A stretch of DNA of 64,000 bases from Lachnoclostridium sp. An169 (GTDB lineage Bacteria > Bacillota > Clostridia > Lachnospirales > Lachnospiraceae): positions 1 to 64,000 of the forward strand of contig NZ_NFKT01000010.1 in the NCBI RefSeq assembly GCF_002160525.1. Direction: 5' to 3'. How positions within the stretch are numbered: position 1 is the stretch's first letter; each line of letters begins with the position of its first letter. Under the pieces are notes generated by a model. It was not told the origin of the DNA and ran no database searches. It was given only the letters and a program-made list of their open reading frames with translations. The position numbers and the translations under genes were made by a program. Shown one piece after another: positions 7,136 through 16,317 of the stretch.

Positions 7136-9022
7136 TTACAGCTTCTTCACAAACAGCGCCCGGATCGCGTTGAGCACAGCGATAATCATCACGCCCACAT
7201 CCGCGAAGATCGCAAGCCACATGTTAGCGATGCCGACTGCTCCGAGCAGCAGGCAGATCAGCTTGATTCCGATGGCAAACACGATATTCTCGTACACAAT
7301 CCGCAAACATTTCCTGGAAATCCGGATCGCCTTGACAATCTTCATGGGATCGTCATCCATCAGGACAACATCTGCCGCCTCGATCGCCGCATCGGATCCC
7401 ATGGCGCCCATGGCGATACCGATATCCGCCCGGGAAAGTACCGGAGCGTCGTTGATACCGTCTCCAACAAAGGCAACCACATCACCCTCCCGCTTATTGC
7501 GGATAATCTCTTCTACCTTCTCAACCTTTCCCGCAGGCAGGAGCTCACTGTACACTTCATCGATTCCCAGATCCCCTGCGACCTGATCCGCCACTTTCTT
7601 CGCGTCACCGGTCAGCATCACTGTCTTTCTTACTCCTGATGCTTTCAGCGCTGAGACGGCTTCTTTCGAGTGCGGCTTTACGATATCGGAGATCAGGATA
7701 TGTCCTGCATATGCTCCGTTTACCGCCATATGGATGATCGTTCCCACATGATGGCAGGGGATGAATTTTATACCAAGCCGCTTCATCAGCTTCTCATTTC
7801 CCGCCGCCACTTCCACGCCGTCCACCTTCGCGGTCACGCCGTTTCCGCTGATTTCCTCGATATCGCTTACCCTGGAACGGTCGATCTCTTTTCCGTAAGC
7901 CCGCTGCAGGCTCCTGCTGATGGGATGGGAAGACGCGCTCTCTGCCAGAGCCGCGTACTCAAGAAGTTTCGCATCCTCCATGGCATTATGGTGGATGCCG
8001 TTTACCTCAAATACACCCTGGGTCAGCGTTCCGGTCTTGTCAAATACCACACATTTCGTCTTGGAAAGTGTCTCCAGATAATTGGATCCCTTCACAAGAA
8101 CTCCCGCATTGCTGGCACCTCCGATACCTGCAAAGAAGCTCAACGGAATACTGATCACCAGTGCACACGGACAGCTGATAACAAGGAATGTCAGCGCCCG
8201 GTAAATCCAGTTGCCCCACGCCGCGTCAGTCCCCATGACAAACATCCGCACAAGCGGCGGAAGGACTGCCAGCGCCAGTGCCGCATAGCAGACTGCAGGG
8301 GTGTAGACCCTGGCAAATTTCGAGATAAAATCTTCGGATCTGGACTTTCTCGAGCTCGCATTCTCCACCAGATCCAGAATCTGGGAAACGGTGGACTCCC
8401 CGAACTCTTTCGTGGTCCGGATCTTCAGCACGCCCGACATATTGATGCATCCGCTGATAATCTCGTCTCCCTCTTTCACATCTCTCGGGAGACTCTCCCC
8501 GGTAAGCGCGCTCGTGTTCAGAGTAGAACTTCCCGATATCACCACACCGTCGATGGGCACTTTCTCGCCCGGCTGAACAATAATCGCAGAACCGATCTCC
8601 ACTTCGTCCGGATCCACTTTCTCAAGTTTTCCGTCTTTCTCGATATTTGCATAGTCCGGCCGGATATCCATAAGCTCGCTGATATTTCTGCGGCTCTTTC
8701 CCACCGCATAGCTCTGGAACCACTCGCCCACCTGATAGAACAGCATAACCGCGATGGCCTCGGTATAATCGCCGCTCTGTTCGTAAATCGCAAGGGCAAT
8801 CGCTCCGATCGTCGCCACCGCCATCAGGAAGCTCTCGTCAAATACCTGCCTGTTTTTGATTCCTTTTCCCGCTTTGATCAGGATATCATACCCGATCACG
8901 AGATACGGAACCAGATATAAAATGAAACGGAGCCATCCCGTAACCGGAACAAAATTCAGCGCGATCATAAGCACTGCCGCGATGATAATCCGTATCAGCA
9001 TCTTTTTCTGCTTCTTATTCAT
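7136..9022 (-). CDS. Heavy-metal P1B-type ATPase (Zn/Cd/Co exporter type)
   Basis: ATP-driven metal export across the cytoplasmic membrane. 628 aa. It has the actuator TGES (174-177), a CPC metal site in SCPCALVIS (284-286), the phosphorylated Asp328 in DKTGTLT, the SSHP motif and GDGINDAPVL. The last membrane region (MWLAIFADVGVMIIAVLNAIRAL) resembles ZntA/CadA rather than copper ATPases. It lacks the usual N-terminal HMA domain, which is instead encoded by the separate small gene 45 bases upstream. One operon with that gene, under a CadC-like operator. No regulator gene is adjacent. Confidence 0.95.
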   Translation of the reverse strand: MNKKQKKMLIRIIIAAVLMIALNFVPVTGWLRFILYLVPYLVIGYDILIKAGKGIKNRQVFDESFLMAVATIGAIALAIYEQSGDYTEAIAVMLFYQVGEWFQSYAVGKSRRNISELMDIRPDYANIEKDGKLEKVDPDEVEIGSAIIVQPGEKVPIDGVVISGSSTLNTSALTGESLPRDVKEGDEIISGCINMSGVLKIRTTKEFGESTVSQILDLVENASSRKSRSEDFISKFARVYTPAVCYAALALAVLPPLVRMFVMGTDAAWGNWIYRALTFLVISCPCALVISIPLSFFAGIGGASNAGVLVKGSNYLETLSKTKCVVFDKTGTLTQGVFEVNGIHHNAMEDAKLLEYAALAESASSHPISRSLQRAYGKEIDRSRVSDIEEISGNGVTAKVDGVEVAAGNEKLMKRLGIKFIPCHHVGTIIHMAVNGAYAGHILISDIVKPHSKEAVSALKASGVRKTVMLTGDAKKVADQVAGDLGIDEVYSELLPAGKVEKVEEIIRNKREGDVVAFVGDGINDAPVLSRADIGIAMGAMGSDAAIEAADVVLMDDDPMKIVKAIRISRKCLRIVYENIVFAIGIKLICLLLGAVGIANMWLAIFADVGVMIIAVLNAIRALFVKKL

Positions 9023-9067
9023 AACAAACTATCCCTCTCCTCTGAAAATAAAGGCTCTGTCTGTATT

Positions 9068-9286
9068 TTATAAAAAGATCTCGCAGTCGTCCTCAACTTT
9101 CTTACAGTTCTTCCGCACTTCCTGCATAACTGCCTTCGGCTCCTGTCCCTCTTCAAACTCCACATTCATCTTCAATGTCATAAAATTCACGGTCGCGTCT
9201 TTTACTCCGGCTGTCTTCTTTGCAGCTTCCTCCATCTTGTTCGCACAGTTTGCACAGTCCACATCGATTTTATAAGTCTTTTTCAT
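9068..9286 (-). CDS. Stand-alone HMA metal-binding protein
   Basis: Cytoplasmic metallochaperone-type domain, 72 aa, with the metal site CANC (Cys11, Cys14) in a beta-alpha-beta-beta-alpha-beta pattern. The start at 9286 is chosen because AAAGGAG precedes it and MKKTYKIDVDCANC is the normal opening; a start 30 bases upstream lacks support. First gene of the operon with the ATPase, to which it presumably delivers metal in place of an N-terminal domain. Confidence 0.9.
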   Translation of the reverse strand: MKKTYKIDVDCANCANKMEEAAKKTAGVKDATVNFMTLKMNVEFEEGQEPKAVMQEVRKNCKKVEDDCEIFL

Positions 9287-9319
9287 TGTAATGGCTCCTT
9301 TCGCACACGCCTTCATTTA

Positions 9320-9380
9320 AACAATTAAATATTTATTTAATTGTTGTAATCATAATACACCCGGCAAACTGCAAAGTCAA
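9320..9380 (-). promoter_or_regulatory. Promoter and CadC-like operator of the metal ATPase operon
   Basis: On the minus strand: -35 TTGACT (9380-9375), 17-base spacer, -10 TATTAT (9357-9352). A perfect 12-2-12 palindrome follows at 9345-9320, covering the likely transcription start. Its core TTAAATAAATATTTAA closely resembles, from memory, the staphylococcal CadC operator core TCAAATAAATATTTGA. A repressor of the ArsR/SmtB group is therefore expected, released by metal. Confidence 0.8.
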
Positions 9381-9441
9381 TACTGTTTTATAATCTTTTT
9401 CAATGTTTTATCAGGCTATCTTCTATCATTCATTTATTATC

Positions 9442-9470
9442 TTGCCAATTCCGCCTGACTCCGATAGAAT
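9442..9470 (+). promoter_or_regulatory. Promoter of the LytTR-ABC operon
   Basis: TTGCCA (9442-9447), 17-base spacer, TAGAAT (9465-9470), followed by an AAGGAG ribosome site before the ATG at 9545. No clear LytTR direct-repeat site was recognised. Confidence 0.6.
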
Positions 9471-9544
9471 AGAATCGTCTATACACGGACTACTTTATTA
9501 TTATATATACACAGAACCAGCTTATTATACAAGGAGATAAGGCC

Positions 9545-10432
9545 ATGGACAACAACCATTTTCCCGAAGCAGGACAGCTTATTCAAAGCGGAAAGCCCGT
9601 CCACTTTGAAGGGCCGCTCAGTACCGTTCCCCTGCTTCAGAAATGTTTCACTCCCAGTGACGGATTTGTGGAGGACAGCGGCGCGCTCTATGACAACATG
9701 AGCATAAAACAGTATCTGAGTTTCTTTGCCGGATTATCCGGATCAAAGCAGCAGCTTGACTCTGCAGTGGAGCAGATGCATCTGGCAGATATTCTGAAAA
9801 AGAAAATTTCAAAATGCTCGGACGGAGAGAAGGTCCGTCTCCGTATTGCCCGGGAAATCTCAAAAGGCGCGGAAGATTTCTTTCTTGTCAATCCCATAGC
9901 TTTTGCTGACGAAGAATCCAAGAAAATTATTCTCGGATGGATGGAAACCTTCTATGAGAAAAACGGACGGCTTGCCACTCTTTCAGTCTCCCACCGGGAC
10001 ACCTGTATCTGTCCGGGCGGACACTATGAAATTCTTGAAGAGGGTATCCGCTGCATCGACCAGCCTGAAGTGACAGATGAGAATCCTGATCTTCCGGTCA
10101 TAAGCAAGATTTCCGTTTCTTACAATGAAAAAACCTTTCTCTTCAATCCCGAGGAGATCGATTATGTGGAGGCAAATGACGGAAAAGTCTACGTCTACGT
10201 CAGGCAGGAACAGTATCTCGGTTCCTATAAAATGAGTGAACTGGAAGAGAAACTGACAAAATTCGGCTTCTTCCGCTGCCACCGTTCTTACATTGTTAAC
10301 ATGCAGAAAGTGACCGAGCTTGTAAAATGGACCCGGAACTCCTACTCCCTGCGGCTTATCGGCTACGGGAAAACCGACGTGCCCTTAAGCAAGGGGAAAA
10401 TTCAGGAACTCCGCGGCATGTACGAGTTCTAA
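9545..10432 (+). CDS. Degenerate ABC-ATPase domain fused to a LytTR DNA-binding domain
   Basis: Probable transcription regulator, 295 aa. Residues about 1-175 follow the ABC ATPase fold from the Q-loop region onward (SGALYDNMSIKQYLSFFAGL, a degenerate signature KCSDGEKVRLRIA, a Walker-B-like strand FFLVNPIAF without the catalytic Glu, and SVSHRD at the H-loop). There is no Walker A, so ATP hydrolysis is unlikely. Residues about 190-295 are a LytTR domain (ISVSYNEKTFLFNPEEIDYVEANDGKVYVY in part, then FFRCHRSYIVN and VPLSKGK). It heads an operon with two ABC-2 permeases and a genuine ATPase; the pseudo-ATPase part may sense that transporter. Function inferred from context. Confidence 0.82.
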   Translation: MDNNHFPEAGQLIQSGKPVHFEGPLSTVPLLQKCFTPSDGFVEDSGALYDNMSIKQYLSFFAGLSGSKQQLDSAVEQMHLADILKKKISKCSDGEKVRLRIAREISKGAEDFFLVNPIAFADEESKKIILGWMETFYEKNGRLATLSVSHRDTCICPGGHYEILEEGIRCIDQPEVTDENPDLPVISKISVSYNEKTFLFNPEEIDYVEANDGKVYVYVRQEQYLGSYKMSELEEKLTKFGFFRCHRSYIVNMQKVTELVKWTRNSYSLRLIGYGKTDVPLSKGKIQELRGMYEF

Positions 10433-10468
10433 TGCGGCAAATTATAACAGAACCAGGAGGAAATTACT

Positions 10469-11182
10469 GTGAAAAAATTCTGTACACTGCTGAAGAAAGA
10501 CCTGTGGACGTTCTGCACACATAAGGTCATCTGCGCGATCACCCTGATTCCGCCGTTTCTCGCGGTTATCTTCCGGCTTGTCATCGATGACCCGGATCTC
10601 GTTCTGCTCACCTGCGGGCTCTTTAATATGGTACTCTCATCCGTCTATCTCCATCCGCTCCTGATCGCGGATGAGAAAGCACGGGGTACCCTGCCTCTGC
10701 TTTTCCGCTCAGGTGTGGACGAAAATCTGTTTATTGGAGCAAAAGCTGCCGCATCAGTCATTCAGGACATTATCACCGCCATGGTTATCTTTCTGATCTC
10801 CGGAGCATCGCTTTCCCTGCTGCCCGGCTATCTGCTCTTTAACCTGCTTATCATGGCAACCCTTCTGCCCTGCGGACTAATCACAGCCGTCTTTGCAAAA
10901 GAAGAAAATGACACCCATGTGCTTTCCACCCCCGTGATGTGCATTTTCTATATCCCGCCCGTTTTTGCCGCCTGGACTTCCATTTTCAATGCGGCATCTC
11001 TGTTTCTTCCCACCGGCGCAGTCGGGCTTATCCTCCCGGCTCTCTCCCGGGAGTACGGATACCGTGAGGTTTCCCTGATGCAGGCTCTGGCACTCTGCCT
11101 GATCTGGTTCGCAGCAGGTATCTTTGTACTCTATATCATTTACAGAAAAAGAAGATGCTTTTTTATTTCTTCCGACAGGTGA
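10469..11182 (+). CDS. ABC-2-type transporter permease
   Basis: 237 aa integral membrane protein with six hydrophobic segments and the ABC-2 pattern of a cytoplasmic N-terminus (KKDLWTFCTHK) followed by paired helices. It starts at GTG 10469, with AGGAGG at 10455-10460. It shares layout with the 239-aa permease later in the operon (both open with a K-F/L-KKDL block), so the two probably form a heterodimer served by the ATPase at 11305. Substrate unknown; LytTR-linked ABC-2 systems often deal with peptides or lantibiotics, which is only a hint here. Confidence 0.82.
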   Translation: MKKFCTLLKKDLWTFCTHKVICAITLIPPFLAVIFRLVIDDPDLVLLTCGLFNMVLSSVYLHPLLIADEKARGTLPLLFRSGVDENLFIGAKAAASVIQDIITAMVIFLISGASLSLLPGYLLFNLLIMATLLPCGLITAVFAKEENDTHVLSTPVMCIFYIPPVFAAWTSIFNAASLFLPTGAVGLILPALSREYGYREVSLMQALALCLIWFAAGIFVLYIIYRKRRCFFISSDR

Positions 11183-11304
11183 GTGGCATCTCCACTCACC
11201 TGTTCCAGTGCTCCATTCATCCCTTCCCGGACTCCATTCACCCCTGAAATAAGGCAGAATTCTCCGAAAAGCCTAAGATAGAGACTGTAAGGAGGACAAA
11301 AGCC

Positions 11305-12144
11305 ATGACAAACATAATCAAAGTAAACCAACTGACAAAAATATTTGGAAACACAAAGGCACTTGACCACTGTGACCTGGAAGTAAAGAAAGGAGAGATC
11401 TTCGGATACCTGGGACCTTCCGGAGCAGGCAAGACAACTACCATCAAACTGCTGACCGGCCAGCTCCACAGCGACGGCGGAGAAATTACCGTACTGGGAA
11501 AGAACCCCTTTTCTCCGGAGATCCGTCATCAGATCGGAATCATGAGCGATATGAGCGGTCTCTATGAGAAGATGACAGTCTATGAGAACCTGGATATCTT
11601 CGCAGACATTTACGGTATCACAGATAAGAAAAGGAAGATTGAGAAAGCCCTGGCGTCCGTCGAACTGCTTGACGCCGGAAAAAAGAAGGTGGAAAAACTC
11701 TCGCGGGGCATGAAACAGCGTCTTGTATTTGCCCGGACTATCATCCACAGCCCGAAGCTTCTCTTTCTGGATGAGCCTACGGCGAACCTGGATCCCGCTA
11801 CCGCAGATGAGATCCGCGCCCTGATCCGACAGCTCAACGATAACGGCACAACTGTATTTCTCACCACCCACAATATGGAAGAAGCGGACGAGCTCTGCCA
11901 CCGGATTGCTCTGCTCAACAAAGGGAAAATCGTGGAATGTGGCTCCCCTGAGGAACTGAAGCTGAAATATTCCAGAAAAAAAGTCGTGATCACATCCACA
12001 GACGGGACAAAAGAAATTCCGCTCGACAAATCTGACATTATCCGCGAACTGGAAGGAACCGCTGACCTGCTGATGATCCACTCGGAGGAACCCAGCTTAA
12101 GAGACGTATTTCTTACACTGACAAAGGAGGCTTATGCATCATGA
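11305..12144 (+). CDS. ABC transporter ATP-binding protein
   Basis: 279 aa. Walker A GPSGAGKT (37-44), Q-loop region with GLYEKMTVYENL, signature LSRGMKQRL, Walker B LLFLDEPTANLD and H-loop TTHNMEEADEL, all intact. It drives the ABC-2 permeases on either side. TAAGGAGG precedes the ATG. The stop overlaps the next start (ATGA), showing translational coupling. The C-terminal 60 residues form the small extension common to drug and antimicrobial-peptide ABC-2 ATPases. Confidence 0.95.
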   Translation: MTNIIKVNQLTKIFGNTKALDHCDLEVKKGEIFGYLGPSGAGKTTTIKLLTGQLHSDGGEITVLGKNPFSPEIRHQIGIMSDMSGLYEKMTVYENLDIFADIYGITDKKRKIEKALASVELLDAGKKKVEKLSRGMKQRLVFARTIIHSPKLLFLDEPTANLDPATADEIRALIRQLNDNGTTVFLTTHNMEEADELCHRIALLNKGKIVECGSPEELKLKYSRKKVVITSTDGTKEIPLDKSDIIRELEGTADLLMIHSEEPSLRDVFLTLTKEAYAS

Positions 12145-12860
12145 ATGGAAAAATCATCCGTACTCTGTTTAAAAAAGATCTGAAATCCTGCCTGACAAAC
12201 AAAACCATCCTGTTAAGCGTGCTGATCCCTGTCTTCTTCTGCCTGCTCTACCGCTTTCTGTTCAGCGGTCTCGGAGAAGGTCTGGAGGACTTTGTGCTCA
12301 ACGCATGCGCGGTATTCGCCATCTCCATCGTCCCCACCAGTATCCTTCCGGTCATGATCGCAGAAGAAAAAGAGAAATACACGCTCCGCTCTCTCATGCT
12401 CGCCCGGGTAAGCGGCGGTGAATTTCTCTTCTCGAAAATTGCCGTCTGCCTGCTGCTGACTCTGGCAGACGCCGCAGCCGTATATTTTCTCTCCGCCGGC
12501 AGGCCGGAAGACTTTCTGATGTACACAGCCATTATCCTGTTAAGCTCGGCAGGGCTCTGTTTCCTTGGAGCCATCGCAGGGCTGACCGCGAAAGACCAGG
12601 CGTCTGCGGGCACCATCTCCGCACCTCTGACGCTGCTCGCCATGCTGCCGCCCCTGTTTGCCGGATTCAATGACACGATCGGAAAAATCGCGGTTATTTT
12701 CCCGACCACGTCCTACCAGACGCTCTTCACCTCCGCCTCATCGGACAGCAGCCTCACCTCAGGCAGAAACCTGGCTGCACTTGCGGTGTGCGCGGTGTGG
12801 ATCATCGGAGGAGCGGTTCTGTTCAACCTGTTTTACCGGAAAAAGGGCGTAGACTGCTGA
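12141..12860 (+). CDS. ABC-2-type transporter permease
   Basis: 239 aa, six predicted membrane helices. It opens with FKKDLKSCLTNKT and has the conserved cytoplasmic stretch AEEKEKYTLRSLMLARVSGGEFLFSK in part, characteristic of ABC-2 permeases. It overlaps the ATPase gene by four bases and ends the operon; CobW converges nine bases later with no obvious terminator between them. Confidence 0.85.
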   Translation: MNGKIIRTLFKKDLKSCLTNKTILLSVLIPVFFCLLYRFLFSGLGEGLEDFVLNACAVFAISIVPTSILPVMIAEEKEKYTLRSLMLARVSGGEFLFSKIAVCLLLTLADAAAVYFLSAGRPEDFLMYTAIILLSSAGLCFLGAIAGLTAKDQASAGTISAPLTLLAMLPPLFAGFNDTIGKIAVIFPTTSYQTLFTSASSDSSLTSGRNLAALAVCAVWIIGGAVLFNLFYRKKGVDC

Positions 12861-12869
12861 TTCTGTCTG

Positions 12870-13817
12870 TCAGTGGAAATCATATTTCTCCACCACATCC
12901 GGATACCACTCCATCGCCTTTTTCACTGATTTTCTCACAGGAAGTCCGTAGCCGGAGAGCACCACAAGTGCATTGTCACTCTGCTCCTTCGGCCTGCACT
13001 CCTGTGCATGGAACATATTTCCCACACAGTCTGTCAGATACCACTGCCCCTGCAGGCACACGAATCCCTTGACTCTGTAGGTGTCCTCAATAAACATCTC
13101 GACAAACTTCTGCAGCTTTTCCAGGGAAATATCCCGGTTAATATACAGAAGCCCTTTGCGCAGAGTGATATCCGCGCTCTGGAAGATGGCTTCCGGACTA
13201 TCCGCCCCGGTACTTCCCGCTCCGGCGCTTTGCGCCCGCTCCATCTGCTTCAGCCATTCCGGCTCGATCCGTCCGTACGAAGTCAGATGCACCGGAAGAT
13301 CCGGACGCTGGGCGCGGATCATCTGTTTTACCTGCTCCGCCTGTTCCGCCGGAACCATATCTGTTTTATTCAGAAGGATCATATCGCTTACATTGATCTG
13401 CTTCTTCACCACGCGGGCAGTCTCGTACACCTTCCGGAAATTCACGGCATCTGCCAGGCAGATACTTCCCCGGTATTCCACACCGGGGAATTTATCTTTC
13501 TGTCCCAGAATCTTCTTAACGTTGGTGGGATCAGACAGCCCGGACGCCTCGACGACAATAACATCCGGCTCCGTCCCGAGCACGGAGGCAAGCACTTCCT
13601 CAAATCTGTCCAGACGGCAGGAGCAGAAGATGGAACCGTTGTTGATCTCATCCAGAACCGCCCCGACTTCCCGGAGCAGTTCGCCGTCCACGCCTTCCTT
13701 CCCGAACTCATTTACGATTACATGGATTCTCTCTCCGGGAAACATTTTCAGAAAGCCTTTTAAAAAAGTAGTCTTTCCCGCCCCGAGAAATCCTGTTACC
13801 AGATATAACCTGCTCAT
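12870..13817 (-). CDS. CobW/COG0523-family GTPase
   Basis: G3E-family P-loop GTPase acting as a metal-insertion chaperone. About 315 aa. Walker A GFLGAGKT at the N-terminus, a CSC site in IFCSCR where the family has its metal-binding CxCC, EASGLSDP, and guanine motif NKTD; the CobW C-terminal domain follows. ATG 13817 (MSRLYLVTGFLGAGKT) is chosen; a GTG two codons upstream overlaps the preceding stop as GTGA, so translation is coupled to the methyltransferase-like gene. Last gene of a three-gene operon opposite an ArsR sensor. A plausible job is delivering Zn or Co to the enzyme encoded just upstream. Confidence 0.9.
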   Translation of the reverse strand: MSRLYLVTGFLGAGKTTFLKGFLKMFPGERIHVIVNEFGKEGVDGELLREVGAVLDEINNGSIFCSCRLDRFEEVLASVLGTEPDVIVVEASGLSDPTNVKKILGQKDKFPGVEYRGSICLADAVNFRKVYETARVVKKQINVSDMILLNKTDMVPAEQAEQVKQMIRAQRPDLPVHLTSYGRIEPEWLKQMERAQSAGAGSTGADSPEAIFQSADITLRKGLLYINRDISLEKLQKFVEMFIEDTYRVKGFVCLQGQWYLTDCVGNMFHAQECRPKEQSDNALVVLSGYGLPVRKSVKKAMEWYPDVVEKYDFH

Positions 13818-13819
13818 AT

Positions 13820-15181
13820 TCACATCACAGCCCGGATCGCATCGTCCAGCTCTTCCCTGGAAGGAACGACAGACCGGAATTTCAGCTCTCCGTTGATATA
13901 AATGGAAGGAAGATTGGGTACTCCCATCTTCTTGCAGCGCGCAATATTTTCCTTCACGGTATATTTGTACTCAACCATGTCGATGGCATCGCCAAATTCT
14001 TTCTTAGCCTCATTGGCAGCCCCCATCATATAGGTGCAGGCGGCACAGGTTGCGGAATCCAGGGTGAACACTTCCACAAGCGGTTTCTCAAGGTGCGCAT
14101 AATCCGGCAGCTCCACGTCAATGTCGTCGTCCTGAGCCACATAGTTTTTCAGGATCTCGCGCACGGAATCCGTCTCGTTGACAGCCTGAACGATTCCGAT
14201 TGTATTTTCCACCGGCACGTCGTAAGGCATGTCGCATCCCGGCGCCAGGATAAAGTTTCTCTTGTCCTCCAGCCGGTCGAGCAGATCAACGACAAACTTC
14301 ATATTATCCTGCTGACTTCCATGAAGCATAACCGTTGTCAGAGGAATGTTTCCTCCGATTGCAATGTTGTAACGGTCTGTGATCTTCTTTGCCGCGATCA
14401 GATCCACATTCTCATCAATACAGATGGAATCCGGCGCAGTCTCACACATCACCTCGATATTTTTTGTAGCGTCGCCGCATACAAAGAATGCGGAATACGC
14501 GCCCTGCTCTTTGATATGGCGGAACAGTTCTGCAAACGGCTCGTGCATGAACTCCTCAAAATGAGCCGGGGATATCTGGGAGATCAGCGGATCTACCACC
14601 GCGATCACATCCATGCCCGCCTCAATGTAGTAATCCGCCATCTTCATGGCAACCGCACAGCAGTACTTCAGGAATTCCTTCACCGCATCCTCATCGTCAT
14701 ACATGTCCATAAAAATGTCATTTCCCCTGAGATGGGTCGCCAGTGTAAACGGACCGCAGATCAGCCCGTACAGTGCCGTTGTCTCGCCGACAGCCTCTTT
14801 CATTCTTCTCATGACATTGAGAATCATCGGGATTCTGCCGGATTCTTTTGTCGGAATTGTACAGTAGCACGGTGTTACGAGCTCATCCTCTCCTTCCAGG
14901 GGATGTTTCGCCACCGACGGCGGGGCATCGTCTGCCCATACCAGATCGCAGCCGAGGCATTCCGCCTCCACCTGAAGGTCAAAGATAACCGGCTGTCCCG
15001 ACGGTTTATAGAGCCGGTTCACCTCCATCAGCGATTCAAACAGCTTGTCCTCATCCTGCAGGACCTCAGTTGCGGTGTATCCTTTCAGCTTTCCCGCGTG
15101 AACGCCTGCAAAGGGAACCCATGCCACTTTCGGCGTTTCCTCGTGTTTCAGTGTGCGGATCAAGATCTCCTTCTGTGTCAT
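13820..15181 (-). CDS. MtaA/UroD-like methyltransferase fused to a thioredoxin-like domain
   Basis: 453 aa. Residues about 1-345 are a UroD-fold barrel of the methylcobamide:thiol methyltransferase type (CGPFTLATHLRG, PGCDMPYDVPVENT). Residues about 368-453 are a thioredoxin/glutaredoxin-like domain with CAAC (379-382) and a cis-Pro loop NLPSIYI near 425. MtaA-type enzymes bind Zn through His-x-Cys and a later Cys. Here the first motif reads FVCG (Cys235, Phe instead of His) and the later Cys is Cys316, so the site is altered. ATG 15181 fits the GAGAGG spacing better than the ATG two codons earlier. In an operon with a radical SAM gene upstream and CobW downstream. True haem UroD is unlikely; the substrate is unknown. 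Confidence 0.82.
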   Translation of the reverse strand: MTQKEILIRTLKHEETPKVAWVPFAGVHAGKLKGYTATEVLQDEDKLFESLMEVNRLYKPSGQPVIFDLQVEAECLGCDLVWADDAPPSVAKHPLEGEDELVTPCYCTIPTKESGRIPMILNVMRRMKEAVGETTALYGLICGPFTLATHLRGNDIFMDMYDDEDAVKEFLKYCCAVAMKMADYYIEAGMDVIAVVDPLISQISPAHFEEFMHEPFAELFRHIKEQGAYSAFFVCGDATKNIEVMCETAPDSICIDENVDLIAAKKITDRYNIAIGGNIPLTTVMLHGSQQDNMKFVVDLLDRLEDKRNFILAPGCDMPYDVPVENTIGIVQAVNETDSVREILKNYVAQDDDIDVELPDYAHLEKPLVEVFTLDSATCAACTYMMGAANEAKKEFGDAIDMVEYKYTVKENIARCKKMGVPNLPSIYINGELKFRSVVPSREELDDAIRAVM

Positions 15182-15292
15182 TTTCATATCCTCTCTTTCA
15201 TGCTTATCTGATTTTTTATATTATTGTGATTTTTATTTTTGTAATTTTTATTTTTGCAATTTTTTACATTGTTCCGATATTCTTCTTCTGCT

Positions 15293-16276
15293 CTATCTCG
15301 TCCTGTATCCCACCTGCCGGAGCATTTCTTTTACATCCGCGATGGAACATCCCCGGTTCATCCCTGTTTCCACCGCACAGTCCCTTGGATTAATGCCGAT
15401 TTCCGCATAGAGCTGGTTCACTCCCGCAAGGAGTGTTATCTGCTTGGGCTCATGCACGTTCATCGACGTCTTCGGTCTGGTCACAAGCCGCGTAACCGCC
15501 GCGATCTTCGTCAGTTCCAGATCCGTGATCTCCCCTCTTTCATAGAGAGGCGTTCCCTTCACACACACCCGTTTCATACAGGCCATGATATTCACATCAT
15601 ACTCCCGCGCCCGCAGCATCTCCCCTGCGATCTGTTCATATGTATGCTCCGGTCCGATAGGTTCCACGCAGTATATCAGCTCCAGTCCCGCGCTGCGCAC
15701 CGCGTCCAGTGTGCGGATTCTATCAGCCGGGTCAAGATCCGTGTCAATTCCCTCGTTCAGGCGGACGATGTGGTAAACTCCGGTAACGCCTGCCTCTTTC
15801 AGCCTCCGCGCCGTCTCTTCTCCGAAGTCGCCGATGTTGGCAACCAGCATCACATCCTCCGGCAGAACCGCCTTTACGCTTCTGGAAATTTCCAGGAATT
15901 TTTCAATATCATAATCCGCCGTGGTCATCAGAAACAGCGCGTCGATTCCCTGTGCGGCTGCCCTTTTGGCTTCCTCCACAACCTCAGTCTCTGTCTTTTC
16001 TGTCTCTTCCTCCACAACGAAATTGTCCAGCCCCATGGAACAGAATCTGCAGTTTCCCGGGCACGGCCTGCTGTTCAATCCGATCTGAACGAAGACATAG
16101 CCCCGGTTTTTGTATTCCCTGTATGTCAGTTCCTGAGCTTTTGCCAGCAGACGGTAAAAATCAGAAGAGCCGTTTTCTATATTCAAAAGTTCCACTGCAT
16201 TTTCCAACGTCAGATTTTCGTCTCTGTCCACTTTGGAAAAGAGCATATCGATTGCCTCACTTCTCTGACTGCTCAT
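15293..16276 (-). CDS. BioB-like radical SAM enzyme
   Basis: 327 aa. The CxxxCxxC cluster motif CPGNCRFC (Cys72, 76, 79) binds the 4Fe-4S/SAM centre. The barrel that follows (LMTTADYDIEKFLEI, VANIGDFGEE, YHIVRLNEGIDTD, IYCVEPIGPEHT) resembles biotin synthase/HydE-type enzymes, but biotin-specific ligands are not obvious. Start 16276 has GGAGG eight bases upstream; an earlier ATG is within that site. First gene of the operon with the methyltransferase-like and CobW genes, and divergent from the ArsR sensor. An AT-rich 15-base tandem repeat lies in the 111-base gap before the next gene. Confidence 0.85.
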   Translation of the reverse strand: MSSQRSEAIDMLFSKVDRDENLTLENAVELLNIENGSSDFYRLLAKAQELTYREYKNRGYVFVQIGLNSRPCPGNCRFCSMGLDNFVVEEETEKTETEVVEEAKRAAAQGIDALFLMTTADYDIEKFLEISRSVKAVLPEDVMLVANIGDFGEETARRLKEAGVTGVYHIVRLNEGIDTDLDPADRIRTLDAVRSAGLELIYCVEPIGPEHTYEQIAGEMLRAREYDVNIMACMKRVCVKGTPLYERGEITDLELTKIAAVTRLVTRPKTSMNVHEPKQITLLAGVNQLYAEIGINPRDCAVETGMNRGCSIADVKEMLRQVGYRTR

Positions 16277-16317
16277 TGTCCATACCTCCATATTTTTCTT
16301 TATTTTACTTCTTCCCC

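Noticed and set aside
13820-15181. Annotation as haem uroporphyrinogen decarboxylase (hemE)
   Set aside because: The MtaA-like PGC loop, fused thioredoxin-like domain and absence of any haem genes argue for a methyltransferase-type member.
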